A stretch of DNA of 64,000 nt from Amborella trichopoda (GCF_000471905.2 NW_006499728.1:2501635-2565634), one strand, 5' to 3'. Positions 1-11,500 are shown, counted from the stretch's first letter. Notes: a model not told the origin generated them from the letters alone. Numbers and translations: made by a program.

Positions 1-93
1 ACCAACCCGTAACCTAACTAATACTACTACTAGTACGTAGGTTAGTTTAGTTAGTTATCTTACTACGTAAAGTAAAGTAAGTATACTACTATA

Positions 94-97
<4 letters not shown>

Positions 98-164
<67 letters not shown>
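98..164. repeat. TA/TG compound microsatellite
   Basis: A run of TA dinucleotides (about 98-138) passes directly into TG dinucleotides (139-164). The minus-strand reading frame through it encodes only alternating residues and is not a gene. The rest of 1-330 shows nothing I recognise. Confidence 0.95.
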
Positions 165-439
165 TAATTGTGGGAATGGAAGGTGGGACGTTATGTCAAT
201 TGTCACGACATCTACCCCGCAACTACTGAGGCCCAGCCTAATTCTCAGATTCATTCAATACTGAACTAAGTCTAAGTGAATTAGGACGATTTGAATGTGA
301 AAGTTACTAACTGATTAGCATTCATGGGTGGACATGCATGAGTTTAAATATGTTGGTTTTTGGTCATGAAACACTAAATTTTAAGCATTCTAGCTACAAG
401 GCTAAAGCTAAATTAGTTGTTTCAAAGCACCAACTTGAT

Positions 440-1032
440 GGGAACATATCAATGAAGGGGTTGAGACCCCTTGCAAAATTATCAAAAGGTTCAAATGATC
501 ATAATTTACATTTAAGGTTTTATTTTAAAATTTTTGTACGTCCTCAAAAAACTCTAAAATTTTTGAAAAAGTTATCAAATTTCCTTTTTTTGGGGTTGGG
601 AACCCCAGAAAATTGGGGCTATTTTGGTATTTTACCCCCAAATAGGCTTTAATAGAATGGCAAACGTACCCCTGTTCAGGATTAAAAATAACAAACAATT
701 TGTTCATGATTTGAAGAATAATAAGGGGAATTTACATAATTTGAGCACCCAATGCATATTCCTTATTGTTTCTCATATCAAATCCTAAATAATCTATTTG
801 TTATCTCTAGCCTCAAACAAGCAAGGATATTTCTTACTTTCCTAAAGCTTCTTTGGAGATAAAATTCTCAAAATGCCCCCAATTGCTCTAGCTTTCCAAT
901 CTCGAAAAGAGGCAATCTGAGAACTTTTAAAGATTTTTTGGGGATGTACCTGATTGAAATTGTTGATTGTGATCATTTGACCCCTCACGTGATTTTGTAA
1001 GAAGTTTCAACTTGTTAATTGATATTTTCCCA
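440..1032. repeat. Diverged inverted repeat (foldback)
   Basis: The segment at about 440-560 resembles the reverse complement of about 925-1032. Shared landmarks are a TCAAATGATCA block, a TATCAAT block and a TGTACxTCC block followed by an A-rich stretch, in mirrored order. The arms are about 110-120 bp and clearly diverged; the loop is about 365 bp with no identifiable gene. It could be an old foldback element or an inverted duplication. The short ORFs here lie inside the arms. Confidence 0.5.
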
Positions 1033-1140
1033 ATTAAATTTGAGCACTGGAGCTCAAAAGGAAAACAGAATATTAGAGCCATAGGGTTATCAGAGGCTTG
1101 AATTTTGTGGAAGAGCAAATGCTTGTGTGTCACTATGACT

Positions 1141-1384
1141 AAGCTTCAAGCCTCAGGAATTAGGGAAATGAGCTGAGACCTGAAAACGAGCCTCCTCTCA
1201 AGATGAGTGTTTTTTCAAAGCACAATTTCTTGGTTCCTCTAAAAAGCCCTCGAGAGCTCCTTTCTCTCGAAGTTTGTACTTATTAAACACAAATACTTGA
1301 CAGCACCCAGAGCTCAGATCCCAAGTGCTTAAACCCACTACATGTTATCTTGAAGGTCCAGTGCTGTACTGGTGCATCAAACAT
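1141..1384. other. No recognisable feature
   Basis: AT-rich unique-looking sequence. No coding, TIR or tandem structure was seen. Confidence 0.5.
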
Positions 1385-1900
1385 GTCACCCACCGGTCCC
1401 TACTCGAATCGACTAAATAACCAAGTCGGTTTGGCTGACATGGTCAAAATTCGAGGGGAAAAGAAGAAAAAAAAAAAAAAAAAATTGTAAGAAAAAGACA
1501 AACTTAAAAATATAAAATTAAATATTCAAAATCAGTTACTCAATTTCATCTAATATGAGGTATAAATCAGAATAAAATAGTTAAAATAAAAACCTCTTTG
1601 GAAAGAAAATAGCAGGGAAAACCATAAATCTATGTTAGGAATTATTTTGTTTAGATTAATAAATATTAGTTTGGGTATTTTTAGATCAATGTTGTATGAA
1701 CTTTTGGGATAAATTTAAACAGTTTTGGTGAAACAAATAGTGTTAAATAAAATATATTTGATTTTGGAGGTAAAAACCCCCACAAATTGGACTCTAAATT
1801 CTTCTATTTTTCTTTTTTCATCCAACAAATCGCTATAGGAGTCTATTAAAGGGCTCCAATAACAACATCTTAAATCAAATTGTAAATAATTTGGTTCGAA
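1385..1900 (+). repeat. Dispersed repeat family D, copy 1
   Basis: Diverged similarity to 18020-18790 in the same order. It has a GGTC/CGGTC-rich start, then TTTCATCTAATA, a TTTTGGG...AACCCCC block, and CATCCAACAAATxGCT near the end. An A-run sits at about 1465-1483. Family D looks like a nonautonomous hAT-type element because the other copy begins with CAGTATTTAAAAAC, but no intact ends are visible here. Confidence 0.45.
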
Positions 1901-2234
1901 CTATAAGTTATTGATTATTGATTGGAAAACATGAAAACCTGAAAATATCTGTTTTCCTTTTTTATACGAAAAGGATTATTGGTCAACTTACCTGAATCCG
2001 GGCAAGAACCAGCCCGATACCTTGACGTTCTCGAGCCAACTCAAGAGATTCTGAGTCACCTCCATGATTTTTTAAATGTTAAGTAGACCTTTTGCCTGAA
2101 AGAGTAAATATACTACACGCAACGAGTGCGTTCCCGTCAATAAGCACAGGCCCATGTAGCATGTAAGTAGCCAATGTACTTGTGGCCAACGGACTCTATT
2201 CATTACTCATGTCATTAGAGAATCTTCTCTGAGT
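1901..2234. other. No recognisable feature
   Basis: AT-rich intergenic sequence with no motif or ORF worth naming. Confidence 0.5.
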
Positions 2235-2237
2235 TTA

Positions 2238-2463
2238 GCGCACGTTTGATTCGTTTGAAATCTCTCTCCGGGAGAGATTTCTTCTGACCCACCCATTTTT
2301 CCATGTTTGTTTAATGAGAAAGTGGCACTGTTAAAAACGCAAATATTCCAGCTTCAATACAAATTGGCACGGTTTCATGCGGCTTCATACCCTATAAGGT
2401 ATATCGCCGATTTCTCGAAAATCTATTCCTCGGATAGACATGTCCTATGAATCAAACATGCCC
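2238..2463. mobile_element. Tourist-like (PIF/Harbinger) MITE, 226 bp
   Basis: The ends are GCGCACGTTTGATTC and, inverted, GGGCATGTTTGATTC (13 of 15 match). They are flanked on both sides by TTA (2235-2237 and 2464-2466), the TWA-type 3-bp duplication of PIF/Harbinger elements. There is no coding capacity. Near the left end, AAATCTCTC and GAGAGATTT form a small inverted repeat around a CCGG centre. The assignment rests on TIR plus TSD. Confidence 0.7.
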
Positions 2464-2466
2464 TTA

Positions 2467-3105
2467 GAAAGGCAGATATACGCAGTTATGATGCCGAAAA
2501 TTAATTACTGTTTGTGATTTTTGTTTCTAATGAGGTCTTCATAGATCTCAAATCATCTTCTTTTTGTGGTAGTTATTGTTGTTGGGACGAAATGGTAAAT
2601 TCTAAAATATTATGTATTTCGTACCTGTGTACAATGTTCTCTGGTTTGTTTTGGTTCCGCCTTTGCGGCCGAAGTTTTTGGGTTTTATATTATGATTAAA
2701 TAAATCCAACTGAGCAAATCAATTACATATATTTCAATATATTGGTGTTAATTTTAAGAATGCCCTGAAATGTGCAAAATATGGTAGAAGCACCTCTACA
2801 GTATTTAAAAATTTACAGAACTACATAGCAATATTCGAGAGTTGGAAAATATAGCTTATACATGAATACATATTTCAAAAATACCTAGTCATAAATATTT
2901 TAATTATTTTATTTTACTTCTGAAAATACACACCAAACTTCCACAAATCAGCTCAAGAGTCTAAGCATCTTGATCAAAGTGTAAAACCCTCCAAAGCACA
3001 TGGATCAAAATGACAAGCCCCCCAAAATAAAACTGATATCAATGGTCACTTTTTAACCATAATTGACAAGCAAAATTTTTTGACCACATCCCTCCATTTT
3101 CTATT
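2467..3105. other. No recognisable feature
   Basis: AT-rich sequence. The 61-residue ORF at 2514-2699 has no recognisable motif and is not supported as a gene. Confidence 0.5.
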
Positions 3106-3502
3106 GGAAAAAGTTTATATAAGGTATCAACCTTATACTATAGAAGATAGGTGCACCTTAGAAACAGAAAAAAAAAAAAAAATGCTAGAAAATCCTCCAG
3201 TCGATCATCGAATCCCTTGAGATGTAAGGATCAAAAAAAGGAAAGGATTACAAGTCCTAAAATAATACATCTTGTAACATATTATTTAGAATGTTCATTT
3301 TCAAGATTTTCAAGTATTTCTAGTAGGCTTGATCTATACCATTTTAAAAACTTTAAATTTTATGATTAGAAATGGAAGTAGATTTGTAGGTTATTATAAG
3401 GTTTCCAGTACTTGAACTAACCGCATCTTTTGGCTCAATTTGAGGCGCACCTTACTTTGATTATTTAAGATGCACACCTTATACATTTTTGGGTTGAGCC
3501 CA
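3106..3502 (+). mobile_element. Pal-MITE subtype A copy (ATCAACC variant)
   Basis: Begins GGAAAAAGTTTATATAAGG, the usual left end of the family, followed by a near-palindromic AAGGTATCAACCTTAT. The body keeps the family order of a region hit by the CGATCATC core remnant, CTTGTAACATATTATxTAGA, a TTTTCAAG run and an AAACTTTAAATTTTATGATTAGA block. It ends near a GCACACCTTATAC segment. The right end is degraded, so the boundary is approximate. Confidence 0.65.
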
Positions 3503-4199
3503 CAACTTCAATGTTGCACCACCAAGTGCCTTATTAATTTACTACTTTATTCAGGTACGTAGGCATGCATTAGCAATTAATAATACAGGCGTCAATGCTC
3601 AACCAGTAGGAATGGTGGAGGGAGAGTAAGAGATCACCTACTATACAGTCTTTAAATGCTACATCAATACTGAATTAACAAGTAAACATGGACTCTAGGT
3701 TTTCCTAAATAGCTTCAACAAACCATCTTCCTAGACTAGTTCCTTGATCTTCTTAATGATAAGTATAAGAAGAGGAATCCGCACTCTCTCTAGATTCCAA
3801 GACTTGAGAAACGCCTATTAAGAACAAAAGGTCATATAAGTGTTTCAAACCTTGTTTGGTGGGGCTGATCATTCACCCACAGATTTGTGTGGGATCGCTA
3901 GATCAACGACTAGATTGGCTCCGGATTGGTCTGAAGTGGTAATCTAAAAATTATTTAAAAATAAATAAAATAAAATAAAAATAAAAATAAAAATGGAGGT
4001 TTATGAGGTGGAGATTACAAGGTGACTTATGAAAATATTCGATAAGCTTAAACATTACGATGGGGTTTTAGAAGGGAACTAGGCTGCAACCCATACAATT
4101 CCATAGGCACTTTGGTCCCGACGGATGCCTATCCGAATCAGAAATCAACGGCTTTAAAACACTGGGTGATACACTTTAAGTTCATTTTGAGAAGATTCA
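3503..4199. other. No recognisable feature
   Basis: Intergenic sequence with an A/T-rich simple stretch at about 3955-3990. No gene or TIR pair was found. Confidence 0.45.
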
Positions 4200-4208
4200 T
4201 TTTATTAA

Positions 4209-4660
4209 GGGTGCAGTTGGCATACGGATGCATCTGTAGCTATAGAGGTAAGGTGCACCTTCAAATTTTATGATGCCATATAATTTTGATATAAAATATT
4301 CTTAGGATTATCTCAAAATATATAATTATAAAATTTTAAATTTCAAAAATGGTTAAAATCAAGTAGATCTATAAACATATGAAAACCTTGACGATGTAGA
4401 TAATATGTAGTAAAATGCATTATGTCTGAGACTTAAAATCTTTTTATTTCTCATGGTCATACATCTCGATGTCGAGATGATCAATCAAATAGTTTTTCAA
4501 AATTAAAACTACCTTTTCCGATGGATTTTTGATGTGCATTTGTAGATCTACATTATAAGGTTGCATCCTTATATAAACCAGTCCCTGATCTACATTATAT
4601 GGATTTACGGCTTTATTTGTCAAAAAAAAAAGAGGTTGCGTCCTTATATAAACTTTTTCC
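4209..4660 (-). mobile_element. Pal-MITE subtype A with duplicated right terminus
   Basis: Reverse-oriented copy running from GGGTGCAGTTGG to AACTTTTTCC. Flanks TTTTATTAA (4200-4208) and TTGTATTAA (4661-4669) match at 8 of 9, a decayed 9-bp target duplication. The internal core reads CATCTCGATGTCGAGATG. The terminal segment (GGTTGC..CCTTATATAAAC) occurs twice, at about 4558 and 4634, separated by about 60 bp, so this copy is longer than the usual 390 bp. Confidence 0.75.
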
Positions 4661-4669
4661 TTGTATTAA

Positions 4670-5718
4670 TATCTACTAAATATTCATTGTACTATTTTCA
4701 ATTGAATACTAGAGAAGGGAAAAGGTTACCCAACTGCCAAATACGGTTCTAAATTGCATCTTAGTGGTTTATATAGTTTTTGGGGGTAAAGCAACAGGGA
4801 AATTATTCCTTGCCTATCTTCTAATGAAATAAACGTGGATGAAAATTTGATGAGTCCCCTGACTCACATCTTTAGGTAAGTCCTCCCTTCAAAATCCATC
4901 CTAGAGATTCGTTTGGAATCCAAATCTTTGGGTTCGAGAATCTGAACCATGGTTGATATGAATATGAAAAAAGAAAAAAATTTTAAAAATAAAAAATATA
5001 TTTTTTGATATATTTTTTACACCATCTATTTTGGTTTTTGGTTTTTGGAGGGACTATGATCATATCCCTCCATCTTTAAGAGAGAGAGAGAGGTGGGGTA
5101 AAGGATTCACAAATAGGCGAAAGGTGGGCCGAGGTTCACAAAGAGGTGGGAGATGGATTGAGAAAGAGGGATCTCTAGAAAGAGGAATTCTAGAAAGAGA
5201 GAGGGGATGGGGGATTTATGGTGGTTTTCTTTTTTTCTTTGTTTTTTGTCAATGTTTAGAAACTGGTAGGAGCTTTGGTCCAGTACAAAACGCTCCAACC
5301 GCCGGTTGACCTAGTTAGACCTGATGTTGGGAAAAACAATGTTAAAATTTATCGAACTTCATTTAGATGATCAAAATGATTAAAATTGGCTGTTCCCACC
5401 AACAAAATCAGTTAATTTGCTTTATCAATTTCGAATAAACTTGATTATTACTTTGGACCAGATTGGCTAGCACCGGTTGGCAGTCTGACCGGCTGAAACA
5501 CTAGTTCAGCCCAATCTTGATAAGTTTACTCAAAACCACTTGAGCCAGCCAGTTCGCTGAATTATTGGGTTGTTTTTAAATTTCTCTAGGGTGTTTTTTA
5601 TGAACAAAAAAAACAAAATTCATGAGAATGGGGATAAACTGTGTGACTTTAGAGTGGTGCCCCCACTACTGCTGAGCTGATATAACAATTTCAAAAGAAA
5701 AATGCGGCTTTTCTAAAT
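4670..5718. other. Intergenic, with a GA-rich stretch
   Basis: Holds a GA-rich block at about 5080-5210. The ORF at 5031-5309 translates to Arg/Glu/Gly-rich low complexity and is not supported. A CCGGTTGAC / CCGGCTGAAAC-rich zone at 5290-5560 resembles decayed hAT-type sequence, without definable ends. Confidence 0.4.
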
Positions 5719-6185
5719 GGGTGAGGTTTACAAGAAGTTGCAACCTTAAACAATCATAGGTAAGGTGCACCTCTAAACTTTATTATAAGAGTAATTTTGG
5801 TGTTGAAAATTTATTGGATCGCCCGTCAATCTATTTTCATCTCTCAGTATAAATTTTAAACTTCCAAGATTCTTCAAATCAAGTAGATCTATAAACACAC
5901 AAAAATATTGAAAATAGACGGTCTGATAATAAAGAAAATATACGTTGAGATTTCGTTGGGAGTGTTGAAAGGGCTTTTTAAGGTTTGAAGTTTACATGTA
6001 AATTTTTTCTATAAATAATGTATAAAGTGTTACTTACGTTTTTTTTTTTTTCCATACCTATGTATCTCGAGGTTGAGGCGATCATTTTGAGGGTTTTTTA
6101 AACATTAGAAAGCCCTTTTGGGATAGTTTTTTAAGGTGTGTCTTAATTCAATAGTATAAGATTGACACCTTATATAAACTTTTCC
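5719..6185 (-). mobile_element. Pal-MITE copy, reverse, enlarged
   Basis: Starts GGGTGAGGTTTACAAG with AGTTGCAACCTTAAACAATC and ends GACACCTTATATAAACTTTTCC. The body retains AATCAAGTAGATCTATAAAC and a degraded TATCTCGAGGTTGAGGCGATCA core. It is about 75 bp longer than typical because of extra sequence around 5955-6050. No convincing target duplication was seen. Confidence 0.65.
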
Positions 6186-6796
6186 TATAATATAATATTG
6201 GTGCACTTCATATGGGAATTTATCACAAATTTTTTTTTTGAGAAGTATGGGGAACGTTTTTGTGGATCTAAAATAAGTTTTGATAACATATTCAAGATAA
6301 TACTTATCAAAACCAGACCAAACCTGTTGTCGGTAGACTGATACCTTGGCTGACCTAGTCCAAAGTGGTATGTGTTTGAATGTTAGTCAATGGATCAACT
6401 ATCTAAACAAAATTGGGCAAATTTTATTAAAATATTTTATATTTTAAATTATTAAATATATATTTTTTTCTTTTTTCTTTCTAAAAGCTAGTCCAAATGG
6501 TTAGGCCAGTAGTTGGATCAGTTTTGACTCGACAAAACCCCTCACTTATTCAGTGCCGATCTGATCCTAATAACATTATTTAAGACATTTCGTGCTGAGC
6601 TCCAAAACTTTTCTGCTTTTTTATTCCAATTTTACCTTTTATTTTAAAATCTAACTTTCAAACTATGCACCCAAAAACAATGTTTGAGCGGTTTCAAAGT
6701 CCAACTTTTGAATCGTCTCAAACACAAAAAGATAAGTTTTGAGCACAAAAGTTCGACTTTTAAACTCAATAGTAAAATAAAGAGAAGAAAAAATGT
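6186..6796. other. No recognisable feature
   Basis: AT-rich intergenic sequence. A region with repeated GACCxGxCC words (6310-6560) may be old hAT-like debris, but no ends are visible. Confidence 0.4.
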
Positions 6797-7215
6797 TATA
6801 TGCCTGACTTAGTTTGGGTCCCTATGTGGGCGATCAATAAACTACATGTTCATTTGATGAGTGTAACTGATACGAGAATGTTGAGATGGATGAGTGACAA
6901 TATAAGAAAAGATAGAATTCAAAATGAGTATATTCTGGAGAACTTAGATGTGACTCCTTTAAACAATAAAATGAGTAAAATAAATTTAAGTGGGCTGGCC
7001 ATTTGCGCACAAACTTATAACAACAAATGTTAGGAGGTGCGGGTTCGTTCAAGTGGAATGCTAAAAAAGGGACAAGGGAGTCAAAAGTATATAATTGGAA
7101 GTAGTGAGAAAATATATGGGAACTTATGGTCTCATTGAGTTTACGACCCTTAATAGCATTCGTGTAGCCGACCCCAATACTTGGAAAATGGCTATGAAGA
7201 TGATGATGACATGGG
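6797..7215 (+). mobile_element. RTE-type LINE 3' end, degenerate
   Basis: Translation gives WAINKLHVHLMSV, then RMLRWMSDNIRKDRIQNE, the C-terminal signature of plant RTE-clade reverse transcriptases. In a shifted frame it continues FKWAGHLRTN (normally RLRWFGHV), then EVVRKYMGTYGLIE and IRVADPN. The nucleotide end GCCGACCCCAATACTTGG followed by GATGATGATG is the usual RTE tail. At least one frameshift (near 6980) and several stops break it. The element is 5'-truncated; upstream RT motifs are absent. Confidence 0.8.
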
Positions 7216-7446
7216 CTTCCCAAAAATTTAACATTGTTGATATGGCCATAATAATAATTAACAACATGACCACATGGATAATCACCTTTTTTAATTGGGT
7301 TGAATGGTGGTTAAAATGGAACATTGGTGGAATGCACTCCCTCCGTCACCATCCAGCCCATTGAATTATGATTATAGCATCATGGTCATAATGTTGGTTG
7401 GACTTATGGATCATGTTGTATGGTCCTTTTTCGAATTTGAGTATGG
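7216..7446. other. No recognisable feature
   Basis: Short AT-rich stretch after the RTE tail. ORFs crossing it are shadows of the LINE fragment or low-complexity. Confidence 0.4.
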
Positions 7447-7490
7447 AGCATGCTCTTACAAGAGCATGCTGTGCGGGAGCATGCTGTACA
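7447..7490. repeat. GAGCATGCT palindrome cluster
   Basis: AGCATGCTCTT (7447-7457) and its exact reverse complement AAGAGCATGCT (7460-7470) are separated by 2 bp. A further GAGCATGCTGT copy follows at 7477-7487. This is a strong potential cruciform with three GCATGC cores. No neighbouring gene explains it. Confidence 0.7.
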
Positions 7491-7932
7491 ACAATTCCCT
7501 TGGGCAAAATACGTACTTGATATATATATTTTAATTCAAAATTTTGGGATCAAACAAAGAAACAAAATAGCATTTTGAGTTCTTGAACATCTAGATCCTT
7601 CCCTCTAAAATTACGAGGGTTCTTATGCAATTTTGGGGTGTCATTTTTTTAGGTACACAGAGAGTAAGTGAGAGTAAGTGGTAAATTATTTTTCTTTAAT
7701 GTTGGTCACTGGGTTCTAAAGACTACAACCCTAAATTTTGAGATACGAAAAGGAAAATATTTCTACCATGTACTTTGTCTGTGAGAGTAGACAAACAGTG
7801 TACTCCGGTAAGAGTAGGAGATCTTCTAGCCTCAGATTTTCTTTTTCACTTTCTCCAATGTTTCTCTTCCCTGGAGTCGAGGCCTCACCATTTCATCAAA
7901 AACGGGGAGGGTATTTTTGAATAATTCCGAAA
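7491..7932. other. No recognisable feature
   Basis: Intergenic. The 60-residue ORF at 7738-7920 has no recognisable domain. AGAGTAAGTG is repeated in tandem at about 7661-7680. Confidence 0.45.
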
Positions 7933-8294
7933 GGAAAAAAAGTTTATATAGAGCTTAGGCTCTAAACAATTAACTTAGAGCCCACCTCAAAAAGATTACG
8001 AAAAAGGTATTTTTAATGCCCAATTATCTTCAAATTGATATCTCGACATCAAAATGCATGGACATGAGAAAAAATGGATTTCAAAATTTGGAACTAGTGC
8101 ATCTTGTATTGCATTTTTTTATTGTCAATTTTTAAATTTTCATAGATTGCTCGATCTACACTATTTTTTAAGCTTTAAATTTAATAATGAAAATATATTT
8201 TAAGGCTATCACAAAGATTTCCAGCATTAAAATCACATTTCTTGATACTATTTGAAGGTGCGCTCTACTTTGATTGTTTAGACAAAACACACCT
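7933..8294 (+). mobile_element. Pal-MITE subtype B copy
   Basis: Begins GGAAAAAAAGTTTATATAG followed by AGAGCTTAGGCTCTAAAC, the B-type palindrome. It carries the GATATCTCGACATCAAAATG core and AAATATATTTTAAGGC. Flanks ATTCCGAAA (7924-7932) and ATTCTGAAA (8295-8303) match at 8 of 9, supporting a 9-bp target duplication. The right palindrome is eroded. Confidence 0.75.
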
Positions 8295-8469
8295 ATTCTG
8301 AAAACCTCCAATGTTGATCTAAGATTGCGGCCATGATTTCGTGACAAAGAAAACGACAAATGATCCCAAATCTTTGACAAGTCAATCGAGCTATCCTCCA
8401 ATTTTTATCACCTAAATGCCCCTAATCATGCTCTTTTGGCTTCAAAACATATTTAAAAATTTTATATAG

Positions 8470-8640
8470 GAAAAAAACACATAAAGAGACCATTTATTTT
8501 TAGTACAAGGAGGTTACAATCATTATTATCCATTAGATTTTAAATCCGATGATTGTAAGAGTGTCATTGAATAGAGCTAAAAAAAGATGATTATCGAACT
8601 TCATGACACGCTATATGCCCATCTAGTTTGACATTAATGG
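8470..8640 (+). mobile_element. MITE family C, truncated copy
   Basis: Contains GAGACCATTTATTTTTAGTA and CAAGGAGGTTACAAT, the family C left end, followed by a diverged body. The right terminal repeat is missing. Confidence 0.5.
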
Positions 8641-8788
8641 CTAGGAGTAATTGTGACTTTTTTATAACAAAAGTAAATAATGTCATAGTATACAAATCCC
8701 ATTTGTATATACATTTTTACAAGAAGAAAGTTAGCCTTGTTTTTTGGCTTCTGAACATGGTAAAAAAACGTACATATATAATTTTCTT

Positions 8789-8905
8789 GATCCCAAATAA
8801 TTGAAATAAAGCTTGATAGTGTGGTTTTAATATTTCTAAAGTATTTCCCTGATCCCAAATAATTGAAATAAAGCTTGATAGTGTGGTTTTAATATTTTTA
8901 AAGTT
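8789..8905. repeat. Two-copy tandem duplication, period 62
   Basis: GATCCCAAATAATTGAAATA starts at 8789 and again at 8851. The copies continue together for about 55 bp with a single C/T difference visible. Confidence 0.95.
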
Positions 8906-9698
8906 TCAAATCTACGTCATCCAACCATCCAATTAAAATCGATATCGTGTAACACTCTGCAACCTACTTATACATGTAAAATTGCAAACTTATATAAATT
9001 TTACCCCTTTATAGACGTTTAACTCATCAGGTGGCCATCATTATATAAACAATACCTTTTTTCAAGTATGTTCAATTCTTATCAGGTGGCCATTCTGTTA
9101 ATTCTTAACAGGGTGAACATTCTAGGTCATACAGGCCTGGGAATGTCGGGTGGCCATTTTGGGCCATACATTCGGAGCCAAATTCCAATTTTTGAAACAT
9201 TGATTTGAGTTAGACTGATACCTCTACAAAATTGAGGCATTCTGATTTTTGAAAAATTAAATTACATTAAAACTGGAAGAACTAGACTCACAACACCTAC
9301 CAGGTCCAAACTAGATTCAATTCTTTGGAATGCTGATTTATATAACTACATAAAATTGTGAGCTAATTAAAAAAAAGGACACATTCGACTTTCTTTGAGA
9401 GGCGTAATATAAAGTTATATTTGGTTTAATTTTTTAATTTTGAGAAAAGTTTCTATATTTCTCTACTGTGAGCTAATTATTTTGTAGACCAAGATGGAAG
9501 TTGGAAGAGATTGATATAAAGGTGGAGAGATAGAGAGAGAAGATATGTGGTTTTGATATTTATTGAGAAGGGAGATAGACGGTAGGGAAGAGAGAAAAAA
9601 GAGAGAGGAGAGAGAAAGAGGGTGATGGAGAGAGATTGGATGGATTGGGCTTGGGTCAAGATTATAGAGGCTGCGTTTTAGTAGCACAACCTTAAGTA
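8906..9698. other. Intergenic, with GA-rich tract
   Basis: Contains repeated GGTGGCCAT words (about 9031, 9085, 9151) and a GA-rich tract at about 9500-9630. Minus-strand ORFs in the tract are low complexity (Ser/Leu). Confidence 0.4.
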
Positions 9699-9862
9699 GC
9701 ATTTTTATCTCCTTGAAAAAATTTATTTTTTAAAAATATTATTCCATAGGGTCCACCGCTTACCCAAAAAAAGAGAATTTGCATTCGTATCTCCTTGAAA
9801 AAATTTATTTTTAAGAAATATTATTTCAGAGGGTCTACCGCTTACCCAAAAAGAGAATTTGA
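9699..9862. repeat. Two-copy direct repeat, period 82
   Basis: Segments beginning GCATTTTTATCTCCTTG (9699) and GCATTCGTATCTCCTTG (9781) stay aligned through CCGCTTACCCAAAAA, with a few differences. Confidence 0.9.
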
Positions 9863-10229
9863 GGGGTTCGTGGATGAATGTCTACAATAAAAAGGAAAAT
9901 AATAAAGAGGGGAGTAAAGTAGGGGAGTATGGGTACAGTATGGTACTTTTTTAAAAAGGTGAATTTATTTAGTCAGAACCCACAACTTTTTTTTATCTTG
10001 GATGCGTGCGATACTTTAAAGTCGAAATTGCTAAGTTTATCATCCTTCTCCTTTACTGCCATTAGAAATGGGTAAGGCTCGTGCAACAAATTCATTTATT
10101 GATTGATTCAATGCATAGAGTCCAATAAATTGATTCATTGATTTACATAATAGCGATTCACGATAATGATGATTCACATAATAAAGAGTTTTTTTTCTCA
10201 ATTAATTGGGGTAGGTTATGAATCTTGAT

Positions 10230-10815
10230 ATACCATTGTGCTGGTCATACCCTCTTTGTGAGGGGACATCTCCTAACCGGTATTGTACTTATTCGGCGTT
10301 CCACATGGCTAGCCCACCTAAGTCTACTCATGGCTAGCCCGCTTAAGTCTACTCTCCGACATTTCTTAACAAGTATTATACTTATGGTGCTATACATGGT
10401 TGGCACACCTAATTCTACTCTCCCTCATTTTATTGCCCTTGTTGAGGCCCCATCTTCTCATTTTATTGCCCTTGTTGAGGCCCCATCTTCTAAAAGTGTC
10501 TCTTAGCAGGTATTGTACTTAGTCTGCGCTCCACATGGCTAATCTATCTAAGTATTGCACCTGGACTCCACATGGCTAACCTATCTAAGTGTTGCACCTG
10601 GACTCGGCGCTCACATGGCTAACCCATCTAAGTATTGCACTTGGACGAAACCACACGACCAGCCCACCTTAATCTTCTCTACCTCATCTTATCGCCACAC
10701 ATGACCAGCCCACCTTAATCTTCTCTATCTCATCATAACGCCTATTGGTACAAGACCGCCACTCATGGCCAGCCAGCCAACTTAAATCTGCTCTTCCTCA
10801 TTTTATCTCCCATTG
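10230..10815. repeat. Degenerate tandem array (CACATGGCTAxCC unit)
   Basis: Words CACATGGCTAGCCCACCTAA, CACATGGCTAACCTATCTAA and TATTGCACxTGGAC recur many times at irregular 35-60 bp spacing. An exact 33-bp duplication beginning CATTTTATTGCCC lies at 10426-10458 and 10459-10491. The ORF at 10225-10506 is a by-product of the array. It looks like a decayed minisatellite. Confidence 0.75.
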
Positions 10816-10819
10816 ATAA

Positions 10820-10990
10820 AGAAAAAAATAACAACAAAAGATTGGACACAAGAAAAGAGAAAAGGAAAAGATAAAAAGGAAAAGAGAAACCTATCAAGAG
10901 AAAAGAAAAAAGAAAAGAGAAACCTATCAAGAGAAAAGAGAAAAGAAAAGAGAAAAGACAAAAAGGAAAAGAGAAACATATCGATCAGAT
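10820..10990. repeat. Purine-rich repeat tract
   Basis: AAAAGAGAAA- and GAGAAACCTATCAAGAG-type words recur in tandem. Almost all bases are A or G on the plus strand. Confidence 0.85.
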
Positions 10991-11141
10991 GACAACATTA
11001 GAAGGAGGGAAACTCGTGCCACCAAATTGCGAGAGAATAATTTACATCACCAGCTGCTTGTTGAGAGAGAGCGATACGTAGAGGGTTTTTTTTTTTTTTA
11101 AGAATATTATTTTGTAGTTTGCTACCATTGTATTTCTTTAA

Positions 11142-11500
11142 AGGATGTAGTTTCTATAAGGTTTGAGCAAAAAGTGAAGCACCTTAAAATCTCGTCTAAA
11201 AAATAATTTGGGCACGATAAATTTCTAAGATGGTTTTAAGTTTAATTTCCACCATTTATGAAATTTGTAGCTACAAAAATGGTATAGATCTTATGCATTA
11301 GTAAATTTTTTTTTTGAAAAGAGTGAAATAGATGGTCTAGATAATATATTACAATATACACTATTTTTAGATTTGAAATCCTTTTTATTTTTTCACAACC
11401 ATTGAGTGATCGATTTGCCAATTTTTGGTTTGCTAAGTTTTGAACTGAGGCTTTACTTATTTTAATAGGGTTGCACTTTTGTCAAAACATTTTCCTTCTT
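11142..11500 (-). mobile_element. Pal-MITE copy, old and diverged
   Basis: Runs from GTTTCTATAAGGTTTGAG to GTTGCACTTTTGTC and AACATTTTCC. The body retains GTAGCTACAAAAATGGTA, AGATGGTCTAGATAATAT and a CACTATTTTTAGA block. The core palindrome is no longer recognisable. Boundaries are approximate. Confidence 0.45.

Noticed and set aside
6800-7364. ORFs at 6800-7033 and 7095-7364 as host genes
   Set aside because: Both are pieces of an RTE LINE C-terminus with a frameshift between them and a typical RTE tail.
10225-10506. 93-residue ORF with two HFIALVEAPSS repeats
   Set aside because: Reflects an exact 33-bp tandem duplication within a degenerate array. No domain.
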